Origin: Verrucomicrobiia bacterium
Lineage (GTDB): Bacteria; Verrucomicrobiota; Verrucomicrobiia; Limisphaerales; DASXHY01
Assembly: GCA_035629175.1 (NCBI GenBank)
Contig: DASPIL010000079.1
Location: forward strand, 1 to 64,000
Reading direction: 5' to 3'
Length of the DNA stretch: 64,000 nucleotides
Below, piece after piece: positions 8,916-18,964 of this stretch (position 1 is the first letter of the stretch; each line of letters begins with the position of its first letter). The notes under the pieces are model-generated. The model was not told the origin of the DNA, ran no database searches, and was given only the letters and a program-made list of their open reading frames with translations. Both the position numbers and the translations under genes were made by a program.

Positions 8916-9554
8916 TTACCTCAATTGAATCAGCCCCCGCTTGAGCGCCGTCGTCACAGCCTGCGTGCGGTCGGCTGCATGCAGCTTGTTGAAGATGTTG
9001 GTGACGTGCGCCTTGACCGTTCCCTCCACAATGCCGAGCGCCTGTCCAATTTCCTTGTTGCTGCGGCCGTTCGCGATCATCTGAAGCACGTGTATTTCCC
9101 GTTCGGTCAATGCGTGGTTTCGGAACGACTGCGCCAGCCGGGACGAAATCTCGGGCGGGAAATAGGGCTTGCCCTGGTGCACGGAACGGACCGCTTCAAC
9201 CAGGATGTTCAACGGCATGTCCTTCAACAAGTATCCCGCAGCGCCCCCCTGCACCGCGCGCTGAATTTCCTCGTCGGTGCCGTAGGTGCTGAGGACGAGA
9301 ACCACCGCCTCGGCAAACTCCTTCTTCAGCGCGACCGTCGTCTGGATGCCATCGATTCCAGGAAGCCGCAAGTCCATCAGAACCACGTCGGGCCGATGAT
9401 TGCGGTATGCCTCAACAGCGCTTTCGCCGTCCTCCACTTCAGCAACAACCTGAATATCCGGTTCAATCTGTGCCGCCGTTTGCAGGCCCATGCGAATCAG
9501 GATGTGGTCCTCCACCAACATCACACGAATCGGCGCATGAAGCTTCAGGTTCAT
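8916..9554 (-). CDS. NarL/LuxR-family response regulator
   Basis: DNA-binding output of the two-component system encoded with the upstream sensor kinase. The chosen start (9554, MNLKLHAPIR) gives 212 residues, the usual NarL length. The frame extends upstream to 9695 into the kinase gene, but that extension is not receiver-like. The receiver domain (10-125) has the acidic pair in LVEDH, phospho-acceptor Asp61 (VLMDLRLPG), a conserved Thr/Ser in LVLST and Lys in LLKDM. The LuxR-type helix-turn-helix is at about 145-205 (LTEREIHVLQMIANGRSNKEI). It lies 82 bases after the kinase stop and is probably co-transcribed. The likely target is the pectinesterase gene downstream. Confidence 0.92.
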   Translation of the reverse strand: MNLKLHAPIRVMLVEDHILIRMGLQTAAQIEPDIQVVAEVEDGESAVEAYRNHRPDVVLMDLRLPGIDGIQTTVALKKEFAEAVVLVLSTYGTDEEIQRAVQGGAAGYLLKDMPLNILVEAVRSVHQGKPYFPPEISSRLAQSFRNHALTEREIHVLQMIANGRSNKEIGQALGIVEGTVKAHVTNIFNKLHAADRTQAVTTALKRGLIQLR

Positions 9555-9636
9555 CGTGCAGCTGCATATCCGAACCGGACCGCGGAAGCGAGAATTCGTT
9601 GATGCCTCTGAAGTCTGTCTGCCGTGAAGTTCCGGA

Positions 9637-12600
9637 TTACAGCCCCGGAACCGTGACGCGAACAACCGTGCCTTCACGAGGGCGGCTGATGACATGAAGT
9701 TCGCCGCCGATTTTCCGTGCGCGGCTTTTCAGATTCCTCAGGCCCAGATGACCGCCCGATGCAACCAGCGCGGCGTCCGGCAGAAACCCTTTTCCGTCAT
9801 CCATCACGCTCACGCTGACGCTTCCCAACCCGTACTCGAGAGTCACGCGCACGATGGCGGCGTCAGCATGTTTCAAGGCGTTGTTCAAAGCTTCCTGGCA
9901 AACCCGCAGGAGATGATGTTCAACCGAAGTGGGCAACGGCATCGGTTCTCCTAATATTTCAACGATCACCTTCGCTCCATTCGAAGGCACCATCTGCCGG
10001 GCAATCTCGCGCAATGCCGTAGGAAGGTCGGAGTTCTCAAGAACTGGAGATTGCAGGTTCCACAGGCTGTGGCGCACCTCCGCGCGGCTGAACCGAACCA
10101 TATTGCGTGCAAGCTCCAGGTAGTGGCGGACATTTGCTGGATTGCGCTGCAACGCGGATTCAACGCCGTCCAACTGCATCATGATCCCGCTCAATCCCTG
10201 CTCGAGCCCGTCGTGGATCTCCCCGGCCAGCCGATCGCGTTCGGCCAGGGTTGCGGAAGCCTGCGTTTCTTTTTCCAGCTTGCGCATGGCCACCTGCAAA
10301 TCCTTCGTGCGCTCAACCACGCGGCGCTGAAGTTCTCGAATCCACACCATCGCTGCGCCGAGCACGACCACAAATCCAGCGGCAATCGCTGCCGTATGCT
10401 TCCATGTCCACCACGGTGGATTGCGAATGACCTTGAGATCCGCCGGCGACCGGAGCAACAGCTGCCACGAAGAAAGGATCGGCGCATCGGCAGGATTGGA
10501 AATTTCGGGACGCCAGAGCACTCCAATCGCTTCAACAACACTGCCTGGCTCCATGCGGGCGAGCGGCCGGTCAACGGGACAGACCGCCTTGAAAATACGA
10601 TCCCCCGCCTGCAGATCACACCATGCAAACCCGCTTTGGACCCGCTGCTCGAGCAGTGTTGCCCGGCTGTTGATCAGGCGGCCGTTCAAGGTCGCGGGGA
10701 TCTCTCGCGCCAAATCAGCGCTCAAAGGCAGCGGCGGCGCCGCCCGCCCGACTCTCCGCACCGCCGCCCCGTTCACCGTGACTGGAACGTCATGGCTTGC
10801 CTGCGGAAATCCAACCACCTCAACCTGATCGCCAGGTTTCAGGGCAGCGTCTGCTTGAAGAGGCACAACGCGGCCCGCATTTCCCGCTTGCTCGAGAAAC
10901 AACAGGTTCGACCGAGCAAACGTCACCGTTCCCAACACCTTGATCCACCGCGCGTCGCTGTTCGCTCCAAAACTCCGCGCTTCGGCCAGGCTGATCCTCG
11001 GCAGCAGAAACGGGTCGACTGGCGGCGTTTCCACCGTGTTCAGAAAGCGCGGCGAGGGCATCAGCAACGCCAGTTCTTCACCCTCACGCACAGCAACTCC
11101 GCGGACCCTGACGCGAGCATCGACCAGCGATGAAAACCTTCCGGCTTCCGGCGTTCGAACCCTCACCAATCCATCCTTGATCGCAAGAACCAGCTGCAAG
11201 CGATCCACGGCACGCACCACACCTTCGACTTCAAGCCAGTGACCTTCGCCGTCGTTCGGCAACGAACGTGCCGCCCCATACGTGACCGGCCGTGGTAATC
11301 GCCCATGCCCCAACAGTGCAATGGTTTCGGGCTCAAACGGCACTGGCCATTTGTCATTCACCCGGCGCCCGCTCATCCGCACACGATCTCCGGGGGCCAA
11401 ACCCTGGCGGGACAGGCGTGGCGTCATCCTGACAAACATTCCCGCCGTCTCATCCTGAACAGTCACCAGGAGACTTCCCGGCGATGTGTCGCAATACGTC
11501 ACTGTCCCTTCTATGAACCCGAACAGCGAATCCCGGTCGGCGCGTTCCTTTCCCAGAACAATATCGGCAATGCGCAGTGCCGCCCGCTGATTCGGTTGAG
11601 GCGGGGCCCCGAATTTGCGTTGGCTGCCGGTTCGAGAAATCCCGATCAAGCTCGCGTCCCGCAGCATCGGAGTGCCATCCCGCCATTCCAAAAATCCGCT
11701 GACTTCCACCATGTCACCCGGTTCCCACGATCCCTCCCGCTTTGGCAGGACGACCACCGACGCATGCTTCCGCTGGAGTCGCAACCAGCAGGGCGGCGAG
11801 ACGTTCTGGACGCTTGCCATTTCGCTGCGCCCGCTGCGATCGCGTCGAAACTGAAACACAGCGGTGTTGGCGGCTGTCAGGCTGATCGCTGCAAATGGTG
11901 CGTTGTTTTCCAGGGATTTGCGCATCATCAAGCCCGCACTCGCCCGGGCGTTCGGGTGGGCCGTTTCCGCAATGCGCGCCGTCAACACCTCGTCGCCCTC
12001 CATTGCCTCCGTCACAAAAAAGAACTGGTCCCACACGGATCCTATTCCGATGCCGCTTCCGTGCACCGTTCGAACGTTGTTGGTCGTCTGCATGCCGCCG
12101 CTCGTTTGTGGATTGGAAATATCAATTCCGATTGAGCCTCCCGAAAGGCCTGAAATGTGATCGAATCGCGCGGAGTGAATCTGGCCGGCTTCAAACGAGG
12201 TAACCATCAGACCCGCCTGCACGGTTTTCTCCATCGGAATTTCCACCACGTTTCCGACCTGGATCCAGTTGCTCCCGTCACCTGAAATTTCAGCGACAAA
12301 GGCATCGAATCCCTGGACGGCTACAGCTTCGCCGAGCCTGGCTTCGACCACTCCTCGAACAGATACGCGTTTACTCCATCCCAGCCCCGGCGCGGGAACC
12401 TGAAGATCTGCTACCGCGATCAAGGGACCAAACGATCCCGCGCGTTGGTCGAGAACTGAAACATCGTTGGTGGACGCAACGCTTAATCGATACGGATGCA
12501 ACCCGGCCGAAGTCTGCGAACACTCCAGCACCCCCTTGGCTCGCATGCGCATGCCGTCCCAACGGGGGATCTCTCCGCTTGCCCAATCGAGCACATGAAT

Positions 12601-13644
12601 CTCGAGCGCCGCATCGTCATTTTCCAACTCTACAACAAGCTGGCCGCCCGCAGTTCCAATGAAGCGCACAGTTCCTTCCGCTTCCACGAATTGAAAATTC
12701 GCATTGGGCAACGAACCCTCGCTCAACGTGAAACGAAGCGCTTGCGGGTTAATTCGGGGATCCAGAATTTCAATCGCAGGATTGACCGCCGCCACTTCAC
12801 CAAGGCTCGGGTGCCGCTGGGAAATGGAAGCCACATCGCCCGCGAAAAAATTCGTCCAATATTCCCACACTAAGCCTGAGAGGGATTGCACCCCGTTCAA
12901 TGCATTGGCAGTCGCCGGGACGAATGCGGATGCAGGAATAACCGACAACTCGATGTTCGGCCCCTGCCACGCCACCGCCAGATTGTCTGTTCCCGTTCCT
13001 TCCTCACGAAGGGTTTCGACATAATACCTTTCCCCGCCGCGAAGCGTGATGGGCCCGGAACACTGCGACGGATATTTATTCCATTGCCGCGGCCGTGTTG
13101 CGTTGCCTGGTGACACGGAAGCGATGCACCGACTGTTCGCCGCGGACGCGTCGGAACTGAGCCACAATTCCGAGCACCCACGGCTGGCAATCCAGAACGT
13201 GTAATCACCCGTCTCCGGTGCGATGAGCAAACCGCGGACACGGGTCAGAAAATGCGAGTTGAAGTCGTTTTGCTCTTCAAACGAGGGCAGCTGGCCGCGG
13301 CCCGAAGGCTGCAACGGAAAGGCGGGCTGCGCAGGCGCGTAAACCGCAGCGGAATCCGCCCGCACGCGAACCCGCGTTCCCGAACTCACACGCGGCACGT
13401 CACCCGTTATGTGAATCGCCAGAGATCCCGTGTCGTCCTGCAGCACGAGCAGACTCCGTTGCGCGTCCCAGAGTCTCACGACACCATCCAGATTCAGATG
13501 CAATGCGTGGCGCGCCTCGCCCGTGGATAAACGAAGGAACTGCTCCGCCGAAGTAACGGGCAAAACACCCAACGAGTCTGCCCTCGCCACGGCGCAAGCC
13601 ACCCAGATGACCAGCAGGGACACGGAAATCCGCATAGCGCGCAA
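9637..13644 (-). CDS. Giant NarX-like sensor histidine kinase with PA14 and OB-like periplasmic modules
   Basis: Membrane sensor that probably phosphorylates the downstream regulator. The protein has 1335 residues; ordinary HisKA_3 kinases have 400-650. Signal peptide about 1-22, then roughly 1060 periplasmic residues. These hold several OB-fold-like repeats (segments such as LDGVVRLWD, FIEGTVTYCD, EVEGVVRAV and KVLGTVTFA, each followed by a GD-x-V-x-V-x-G turn) and a PA14-type module (about 125-235: LIAPETGDYTFWIASRG, LWLS, YYVETL). One TM helix is at about 1083-1105. A coiled region leads to the HisKA_3 box with His1144 (AGEIHDGLEQG). HATPase motifs follow: ALNNALKHA, DDGKGF and GLRNLKSRA. 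PA14 modules often bind carbohydrate, so a polysaccharide-derived signal is inferred. Confidence 0.9.
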   Translation of the reverse strand: MRAMRISVSLLVIWVACAVARADSLGVLPVTSAEQFLRLSTGEARHALHLNLDGVVRLWDAQRSLLVLQDDTGSLAIHITGDVPRVSSGTRVRVRADSAAVYAPAQPAFPLQPSGRGQLPSFEEQNDFNSHFLTRVRGLLIAPETGDYTFWIASRGCSELWLSSDASAANSRCIASVSPGNATRPRQWNKYPSQCSGPITLRGGERYYVETLREEGTGTDNLAVAWQGPNIELSVIPASAFVPATANALNGVQSLSGLVWEYWTNFFAGDVASISQRHPSLGEVAAVNPAIEILDPRINPQALRFTLSEGSLPNANFQFVEAEGTVRFIGTAGGQLVVELENDDAALEIHVLDWASGEIPRWDGMRMRAKGVLECSQTSAGLHPYRLSVASTNDVSVLDQRAGSFGPLIAVADLQVPAPGLGWSKRVSVRGVVEARLGEAVAVQGFDAFVAEISGDGSNWIQVGNVVEIPMEKTVQAGLMVTSFEAGQIHSARFDHISGLSGGSIGIDISNPQTSGGMQTTNNVRTVHGSGIGIGSVWDQFFFVTEAMEGDEVLTARIAETAHPNARASAGLMMRKSLENNAPFAAISLTAANTAVFQFRRDRSGRSEMASVQNVSPPCWLRLQRKHASVVVLPKREGSWEPGDMVEVSGFLEWRDGTPMLRDASLIGISRTGSQRKFGAPPQPNQRAALRIADIVLGKERADRDSLFGFIEGTVTYCDTSPGSLLVTVQDETAGMFVRMTPRLSRQGLAPGDRVRMSGRRVNDKWPVPFEPETIALLGHGRLPRPVTYGAARSLPNDGEGHWLEVEGVVRAVDRLQLVLAIKDGLVRVRTPEAGRFSSLVDARVRVRGVAVREGEELALLMPSPRFLNTVETPPVDPFLLPRISLAEARSFGANSDARWIKVLGTVTFARSNLLFLEQAGNAGRVVPLQADAALKPGDQVEVVGFPQASHDVPVTVNGAAVRRVGRAAPPLPLSADLAREIPATLNGRLINSRATLLEQRVQSGFAWCDLQAGDRIFKAVCPVDRPLARMEPGSVVEAIGVLWRPEISNPADAPILSSWQLLLRSPADLKVIRNPPWWTWKHTAAIAAGFVVVLGAAMVWIRELQRRVVERTKDLQVAMRKLEKETQASATLAERDRLAGEIHDGLEQGLSGIMMQLDGVESALQRNPANVRHYLELARNMVRFSRAEVRHSLWNLQSPVLENSDLPTALREIARQMVPSNGAKVIVEILGEPMPLPTSVEHHLLRVCQEALNNALKHADAAIVRVTLEYGLGSVSVSVMDDGKGFLPDAALVASGGHLGLRNLKSRARKIGGELHVISRPREGTVVRVTVPGL

Positions 13645-13766
13645 AGTATGACCCGAGGCAAAATCAGAAGTAAGGGAAAACCTTCCGAAAGGCGTCTTCC
13701 AAAAAAAGAGAAGCTTTTTTCAAAATGAAGCCAGAACTTTGCGGAAGTTGAAGTAATGTTTCTTCA

Positions 13767-13800
13767 TTGACCGGTTCAGAGCCGGCGGTATTATCCGCCG
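13767..13800 (+). promoter_or_regulatory. Sigma-70 type promoter of gap, -10 box inside a palindrome
   Basis: TTGACC (13767-13772), a 16-base spacer and TATTAT (13789-13794) lie about 40 bases before the gap start codon. The -10 hexamer is framed by an inverted repeat CGGCGG...CCGCCG (13783-13788, 13795-13800), which could be a repressor site. Confidence 0.6.
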
Positions 13801-13824
13801 TCAAATTTCGGCAAACATATTTGA

Positions 13825-14883
<1,059 letters not shown>

Positions 14884-14906
14884 GATTTGCCGTTTGTTTA
14901 CCTCGG

Positions 14907-14939
14907 CCGGCTGGAGTTAGCTCCAGCCGGTTTTTTTTT
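14907..14939 (+). terminator. Rho-independent terminator of gap
   Basis: A perfect 10-bp stem (CCGGCTGGAG with CTCCAGCCGG), 4-base loop TTAG and nine T residues, 24 bases after the gap stop. Confidence 0.95.
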
Positions 14940-15045
14940 GCCGTGTTGGGATGGCATGCTTTCACCTTCTGCCTTTCCACATCCAGATGGATCGCCTTCA
15001 ATGGTTGCGTTGGAAAACGTACTCGGCACAAACCTGAAATCCTGG

Positions 15046-17358
15046 ATGGGCGAATGCCCGAGCCGGCCCATTCGCCGTAATGGTTTTCAAAATGCGCTGC
15101 AGTTTTTCATTGCCCTCCTGCTCTGCTGCGCCGCTGCAGGTTGCAACCGCGAAGAAAAGCGAGCCACTGATCCTTCGCAGCCTGCGTTCGCATTCGCGGG
15201 GTCCGCCAGTTGTCGCGAATGCCATCGGGACACATTCGAGCAATGGCACGGTTCCCACCACCAACTGGCCGAACGTCCCATCGATCCACAACTCGACAGT
15301 CGCGCATTTGAGCCGGAACGCCGATTCCAGCACGGTTCGCAATCCGTACGCGTGTTCCTGTCAAACAACGTCCCGTGGATTGAAGCCATCGGCCTCTCCG
15401 GCAAACCCGAGGTTCATGCCGTTGCCCGCGTCCTTGGCCATGATCCTCTGCGGCAGTTCCTCGTGGAATTTCCAGGAGGCCGGCTTCAGGCGATGGAAGC
15501 CGCCTATGACCCGCATTCCAACAACTGGTTCAATGTCTTTGGGAACGAAGATCGCCAGCCAGGCGAATGGGGCCATTGGACTGGCCGCGGCCTGAACTGG
15601 AATTCGATGTGCGCCTCCTGCCACAACACCGGCCTGCAACGAAACTACAGTGCCGCCTCGGATTCCTATCACACTCGCTTTCTTGAAAATGGCGTGGGAT
15701 GCGAATCGTGTCATGGTTCGATGCAGCCCCATAACGATTGGCAGAAACAATTCGGGAAGAGCGGCCGTCCTGATCCATCGCTTTCAAAATTGACCCGCGT
15801 CCAAACCCAGGATTACTGCGGCTCGTGCCACTCCCGTCGCAGTGATTTAACGGGCCAGTTCAAGGCGGGAGAAGCGTTCCTCGACCATTATTCACCGGCG
15901 CTCGTGGATGCGTCGGAAACGTATTACGCCGATGGCCAGGTGCGCGACGAAGACTTTGAGTTTGGGTCGTTCCTCGGCAGCCGCATGCATGCAAAAGGGG
16001 TGACGTGTATCGACTGCCACAATCCGCACACAGCCAAAACGATTCTCCCAGGAAACTTCCTGTGCATTCGATGTCACGATGGAAGCCGCAGCGACGCTCC
16101 GAAAATTGACCCGGTTTCCCATAGCCGCCACAAGGTCTTTGGTTATTCGACAGAAGGTGCGATGACCAACTTCAATCTCGCGGCGTATGACCCCGCCACG
16201 ATCAAGGAAAAGGGCGGTGAGTGCGTCAACTGCCACATGCCGCAGACCACCTACATGCAGCGCCATCGCCGCCACGATCACGGTTTCACCATTCCCGATC
16301 CGCTTTTGACGCGAGAGCTGGGCATTCCGAATGCCTGCACCCGATGTCATCAGGACAAGGATGTGGAATGGGCCATCCACCACTCCAGTGATTGGTACGG
16401 CGAGCGACTGAACCGTCCCACGCGTCGGCGCGCGCGCTTGATCGCACAGGCGCAACAACTCGATCCCCAAGCCGCGCCACAACTCCTCGCGTGGCTTCCG
16501 AAAGAACCGCTGCCGTATTGGCAGGCTGTGATTGCTGGACTGCTGGAACCCTGGGCTGGGGACGGCAATGTCAGCGCCACTCTGAAATCGTTGTTGCAGC
16601 ACACCAACGCACTGGTGCGCGCCAGCGCTGCCCGCGCACTTGAACCTGCAGTACACGCACGCAATGCCGAAGTGGTCACCGCATTGCGCCAGGCTCTGAA
16701 GGATTCGCAGCGCAATGTTCGTGTGGCAGCAGCCTGGAGCTTGCGGGCCGAGCGCAAACCCGGCTCTCGAGCGGATCAGGAACTGCGGGCTTCCCTTGAG
16801 GTGGGCGCCGACCAGCCGCTGGGCCAAATGCAACTCGGGAACTACTTCATCGCGCGCGGAGACTTGCAAACAGCCGTTAGCCACTTCCAAAAAGCTGTGC
16901 AATGGGACCAGCGATCCCCCGCGATCCGCCAGCAACTCGCCATTCTGCTCAGCCAGCTTGGAAGGCCCCACGAAGCCGTCGAGCAACTCCAGGCGGCCTG
17001 CCGGCTGGCGCCGAGCGATGCGAACTACCGATACGAACTCGGCCTCGCGCACAATGAAATCGGCGATCTATCAGGAGCCGTTCGGGAATTGAGCGCCGCT
17101 GTTAAGCTCGATCCGCGTCTTGCCATGGGTTGGTACAACCTTGGACTGGCGCAGCATGCCATGGGTCAATCAGTGCTCGGTTTGGAATCCCTGGCCCATG
17201 CCGAACGCCTCGAGCCCGCGCAGGCACGAATTCCTTACGCGCGCGCCACCATCCTGCTGCAGATCGGACAGCGGAACGAAGCCTTTGCCGCTGCGCGCCG
17301 CGCTCTGCAGATTGATCCGTCGCACGCAGAATCCCGGGCATTGTTGCAGCTTCAATGA
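15046..17358 (+). CDS. Multiheme (8 CXXCH) cytochrome c fused to HEAT/TPR repeats, lipoprotein
   Basis: Predicted periplasmic or outer-membrane-facing electron-transfer protein. Eight CXXCH heme-binding motifs occur in the first 60% (SCRECH, MCASCH, GCESCH, YCGSCH, TCIDCH, LCIRCH, ECVNCH, ACTRCH), spaced as in the cytochrome c554/octaheme-like class. The C-terminal third has HEAT-like helices and then four or five TPR units ending ALQIDPSHAESRALLQLQ. The start is uncertain. ATG 15046 gives basic residues, a hydrophobic core and a possible lipobox (AAAGC). ATG 15001 is the alternative. Upstream starts fall inside the gap terminator and are unlikely. Partner redox proteins are not in the window, and the substrate is unknown. 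Confidence 0.85.
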   Translation: MGECPSRPIRRNGFQNALQFFIALLLCCAAAGCNREEKRATDPSQPAFAFAGSASCRECHRDTFEQWHGSHHQLAERPIDPQLDSRAFEPERRFQHGSQSVRVFLSNNVPWIEAIGLSGKPEVHAVARVLGHDPLRQFLVEFPGGRLQAMEAAYDPHSNNWFNVFGNEDRQPGEWGHWTGRGLNWNSMCASCHNTGLQRNYSAASDSYHTRFLENGVGCESCHGSMQPHNDWQKQFGKSGRPDPSLSKLTRVQTQDYCGSCHSRRSDLTGQFKAGEAFLDHYSPALVDASETYYADGQVRDEDFEFGSFLGSRMHAKGVTCIDCHNPHTAKTILPGNFLCIRCHDGSRSDAPKIDPVSHSRHKVFGYSTEGAMTNFNLAAYDPATIKEKGGECVNCHMPQTTYMQRHRRHDHGFTIPDPLLTRELGIPNACTRCHQDKDVEWAIHHSSDWYGERLNRPTRRRARLIAQAQQLDPQAAPQLLAWLPKEPLPYWQAVIAGLLEPWAGDGNVSATLKSLLQHTNALVRASAARALEPAVHARNAEVVTALRQALKDSQRNVRVAAAWSLRAERKPGSRADQELRASLEVGADQPLGQMQLGNYFIARGDLQTAVSHFQKAVQWDQRSPAIRQQLAILLSQLGRPHEAVEQLQAACRLAPSDANYRYELGLAHNEIGDLSGAVRELSAAVKLDPRLAMGWYNLGLAQHAMGQSVLGLESLAHAERLEPAQARIPYARATILLQIGQRNEAFAAARRALQIDPSHAESRALLQLQ

Positions 17359-17433
17359 CGATTTTGTTTTCGACATGCGATTTACGGCGACTTGACCGTT
17401 CCTCTCTCATGTCGGAATCTCCCGGCACACATC

Positions 17434-17940
17434 ATGAAGAACTCAACGTGCTCCCTCATTGTTGCCGCAGGCGTGCTCGCCGGATGCGGCGGCCCGGCTC
17501 CGGATGCTACTGAACCCGGAACAACGCCCGGATTGACCTCGGCCACGAATGCTGCCGCGCCGTCAAACGACGCCACGAACAGCGCGAACGCAGTGACCGG
17601 CGAATGGAAAACGACAGCCAGCGGGCTCAAGTATCAGGTCCTTAAATCCGGCGGGGGAACACAGTCGCCCAAAGCAACCGACCAGGTTCGTGTCCACTAC
17701 CATGGAACACTGCTGAATGGGAACGTGTTCGACAGCTCCGTTGAACGAGGAGAGCCCGCCAGATTCCCGCTGAATCGAGTGATACCCGGATGGACGGAAG
17801 GCGTGCAATTGATGAAGGTGGGCGACAAGTTCAAGTTCGAGATTCCGCCCAACCTCGCTTACGGCGCCAACAGTCCCGCACCGACCATTCCACCAAACAG
17901 CACTCTCGTCTTTGAAGTCGAGTTGCTGTCCATCGAGTAA
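17434..17940 (+). CDS. FKBP-type peptidyl-prolyl cis-trans isomerase, lipoprotein
   Basis: Folding catalyst for exported proteins. ATG 17434 gives a lipoprotein signal peptide (MKNSTCSLIVAAGVLAGC) with an LAGC lipobox; upstream in-frame codons lack such a signal. A Thr/Ala/Pro-rich linker (about 20-55) precedes a single FKBP domain with the usual motifs: VRVHYHGTLLNGNVFDSS, VIPGWTEGVQLMKVG, IPPNLAYG and NSTLVFEVELLSI. The length is 168 residues. It follows the multiheme cytochrome by 75 bases on the same strand and ends before a terminator, so the two may be co-transcribed. Confidence 0.92.
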   Translation: MKNSTCSLIVAAGVLAGCGGPAPDATEPGTTPGLTSATNAAAPSNDATNSANAVTGEWKTTASGLKYQVLKSGGGTQSPKATDQVRVHYHGTLLNGNVFDSSVERGEPARFPLNRVIPGWTEGVQLMKVGDKFKFEIPPNLAYGANSPAPTIPPNSTLVFEVELLSIE

Positions 17941-17960
17941 CGCACTGGACTTCTAAACAA

Positions 17961-17990
17961 AACCCTCTTCCCGCGAACGGGAAGAGGGTT
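17961..17990. terminator. Bidirectional terminator between the FKBP gene and tsf
   Basis: A perfect 13-bp inverted repeat (AACCCTCTTCCCG, loop CGAA, CGGGAAGAGGGTT). T-rich tracts lie on both sides, and it sits between two convergent genes. Confidence 0.88.
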
Positions 17991-18016
17991 TTCCATTTTA
18001 AACAACAGCGAGCCAA

Positions 18017-18862
18017 TCAGCCGACCGCTTCGCCGACCTGGAACCGCACAAAACGGCGGATCGTGATGTCATCGCCGAGTTGCTTCGCAACCGTGGCGAC
18101 ATGCTCCTTGACGCTGATCTCGGAATTCTTCTTAACGAATCCCTGCTCCACCAGGCAGTAAGTCTGGAAAAACTTGTCGAGCATTCCCGCGAGGATCTTT
18201 TCCATCGCCTGCTCAGGCTTGCCCTTCAGGCGGTCCGATTGCGCGGCAATGTCCCGCTCCTTCTGGATGACATCCGCGGGCACCTGCTCGCGTGACACAG
18301 CAAAAGGATGACCCGCAGCAATCTGCAGGGTGATGTCTTTCACCAACTGCTTGAACTCTTCATTTGCAACGGTGCTTTCCTTGCCCGCGCCGACTTCAAC
18401 AAGCACGCCGACCTTGGCGCCCGTATGGATGTAGGCGGCAACCAGACCGTTGCCTTCCACTTCCATGCGCGCGTGCCGTGCGATGCGGATGTTCTCGCCA
18501 ATCTTGGTCACGGCGCCTTCCCGATCTGCTTCGAGGTTCGCGTTGGGATCGGTCGCAATCTTGCGGGCGAGTTCGTCGCCAAATGCCCGGAACGTGTCGT
18601 TGCGCGCCACAAAATCGGTCTCGCAATTCACTTCCACCAGCACGCCGAGCTTTCCGCCCGCGGCGATGTGTTGTGCAATGATACCCTCTTTTGCTTCGCG
18701 CGACGCTTTGTTTGCGGCGGTTGCGGCGCCCTTCTTGCGCAAAATGTCGACGGCGGCATCCAGGTCGCCCTTCGCTTCAGTGAGCGCCTTTTTGCAATCC
18801 ATCATCCCCGCGCTGGTCATCTCGCGGAGTTTTGCAACTGTTGCAGCAGTGATTTCAGCCAT
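18017..18862 (-). CDS. tsf: Translation elongation factor Ts
   Basis: Nucleotide exchange factor for EF-Tu. The 281 residues match the family. It has the N-terminal UBA-like domain (VAKLREMTSAGMMDCKKAL) with the conserved TSAGMMDCK signature, and the dimerisation/core motifs EVNCETDFVARND and HTGAKVGVLVEV. It is second in rpsB-tsf, 102 bases after rpsB, the near-universal order in bacteria. A shared terminator lies 26 bases beyond the stop. Confidence 0.97.
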   Translation of the reverse strand: MAEITAATVAKLREMTSAGMMDCKKALTEAKGDLDAAVDILRKKGAATAANKASREAKEGIIAQHIAAGGKLGVLVEVNCETDFVARNDTFRAFGDELARKIATDPNANLEADREGAVTKIGENIRIARHARMEVEGNGLVAAYIHTGAKVGVLVEVGAGKESTVANEEFKQLVKDITLQIAAGHPFAVSREQVPADVIQKERDIAAQSDRLKGKPEQAMEKILAGMLDKFFQTYCLVEQGFVKKNSEISVKEHVATVAKQLGDDITIRRFVRFQVGEAVG

Positions 18863-18964
18863 AAAGTCAGTTGAAGTTAAAAAATTGGAAATGTTTGGAC
18901 GTTGCGTTGACGACGCGGTTGCGAGCGTTCACTCGGAACCGCGGGCAGCCAGCGCAACCCTGCC

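Noticed and set aside
10051-11133. 360-codon plus-strand frame antisense to the sensor kinase gene
   Set aside because: Shadow frame; Pro/Arg/His-rich without recognisable motifs.
14887-15045. N-terminal extension of the multiheme cytochrome from a TTG at 14887
   Set aside because: It runs through the gap terminator stem and T run and lacks a ribosome binding site; the signal peptide begins after 15046.
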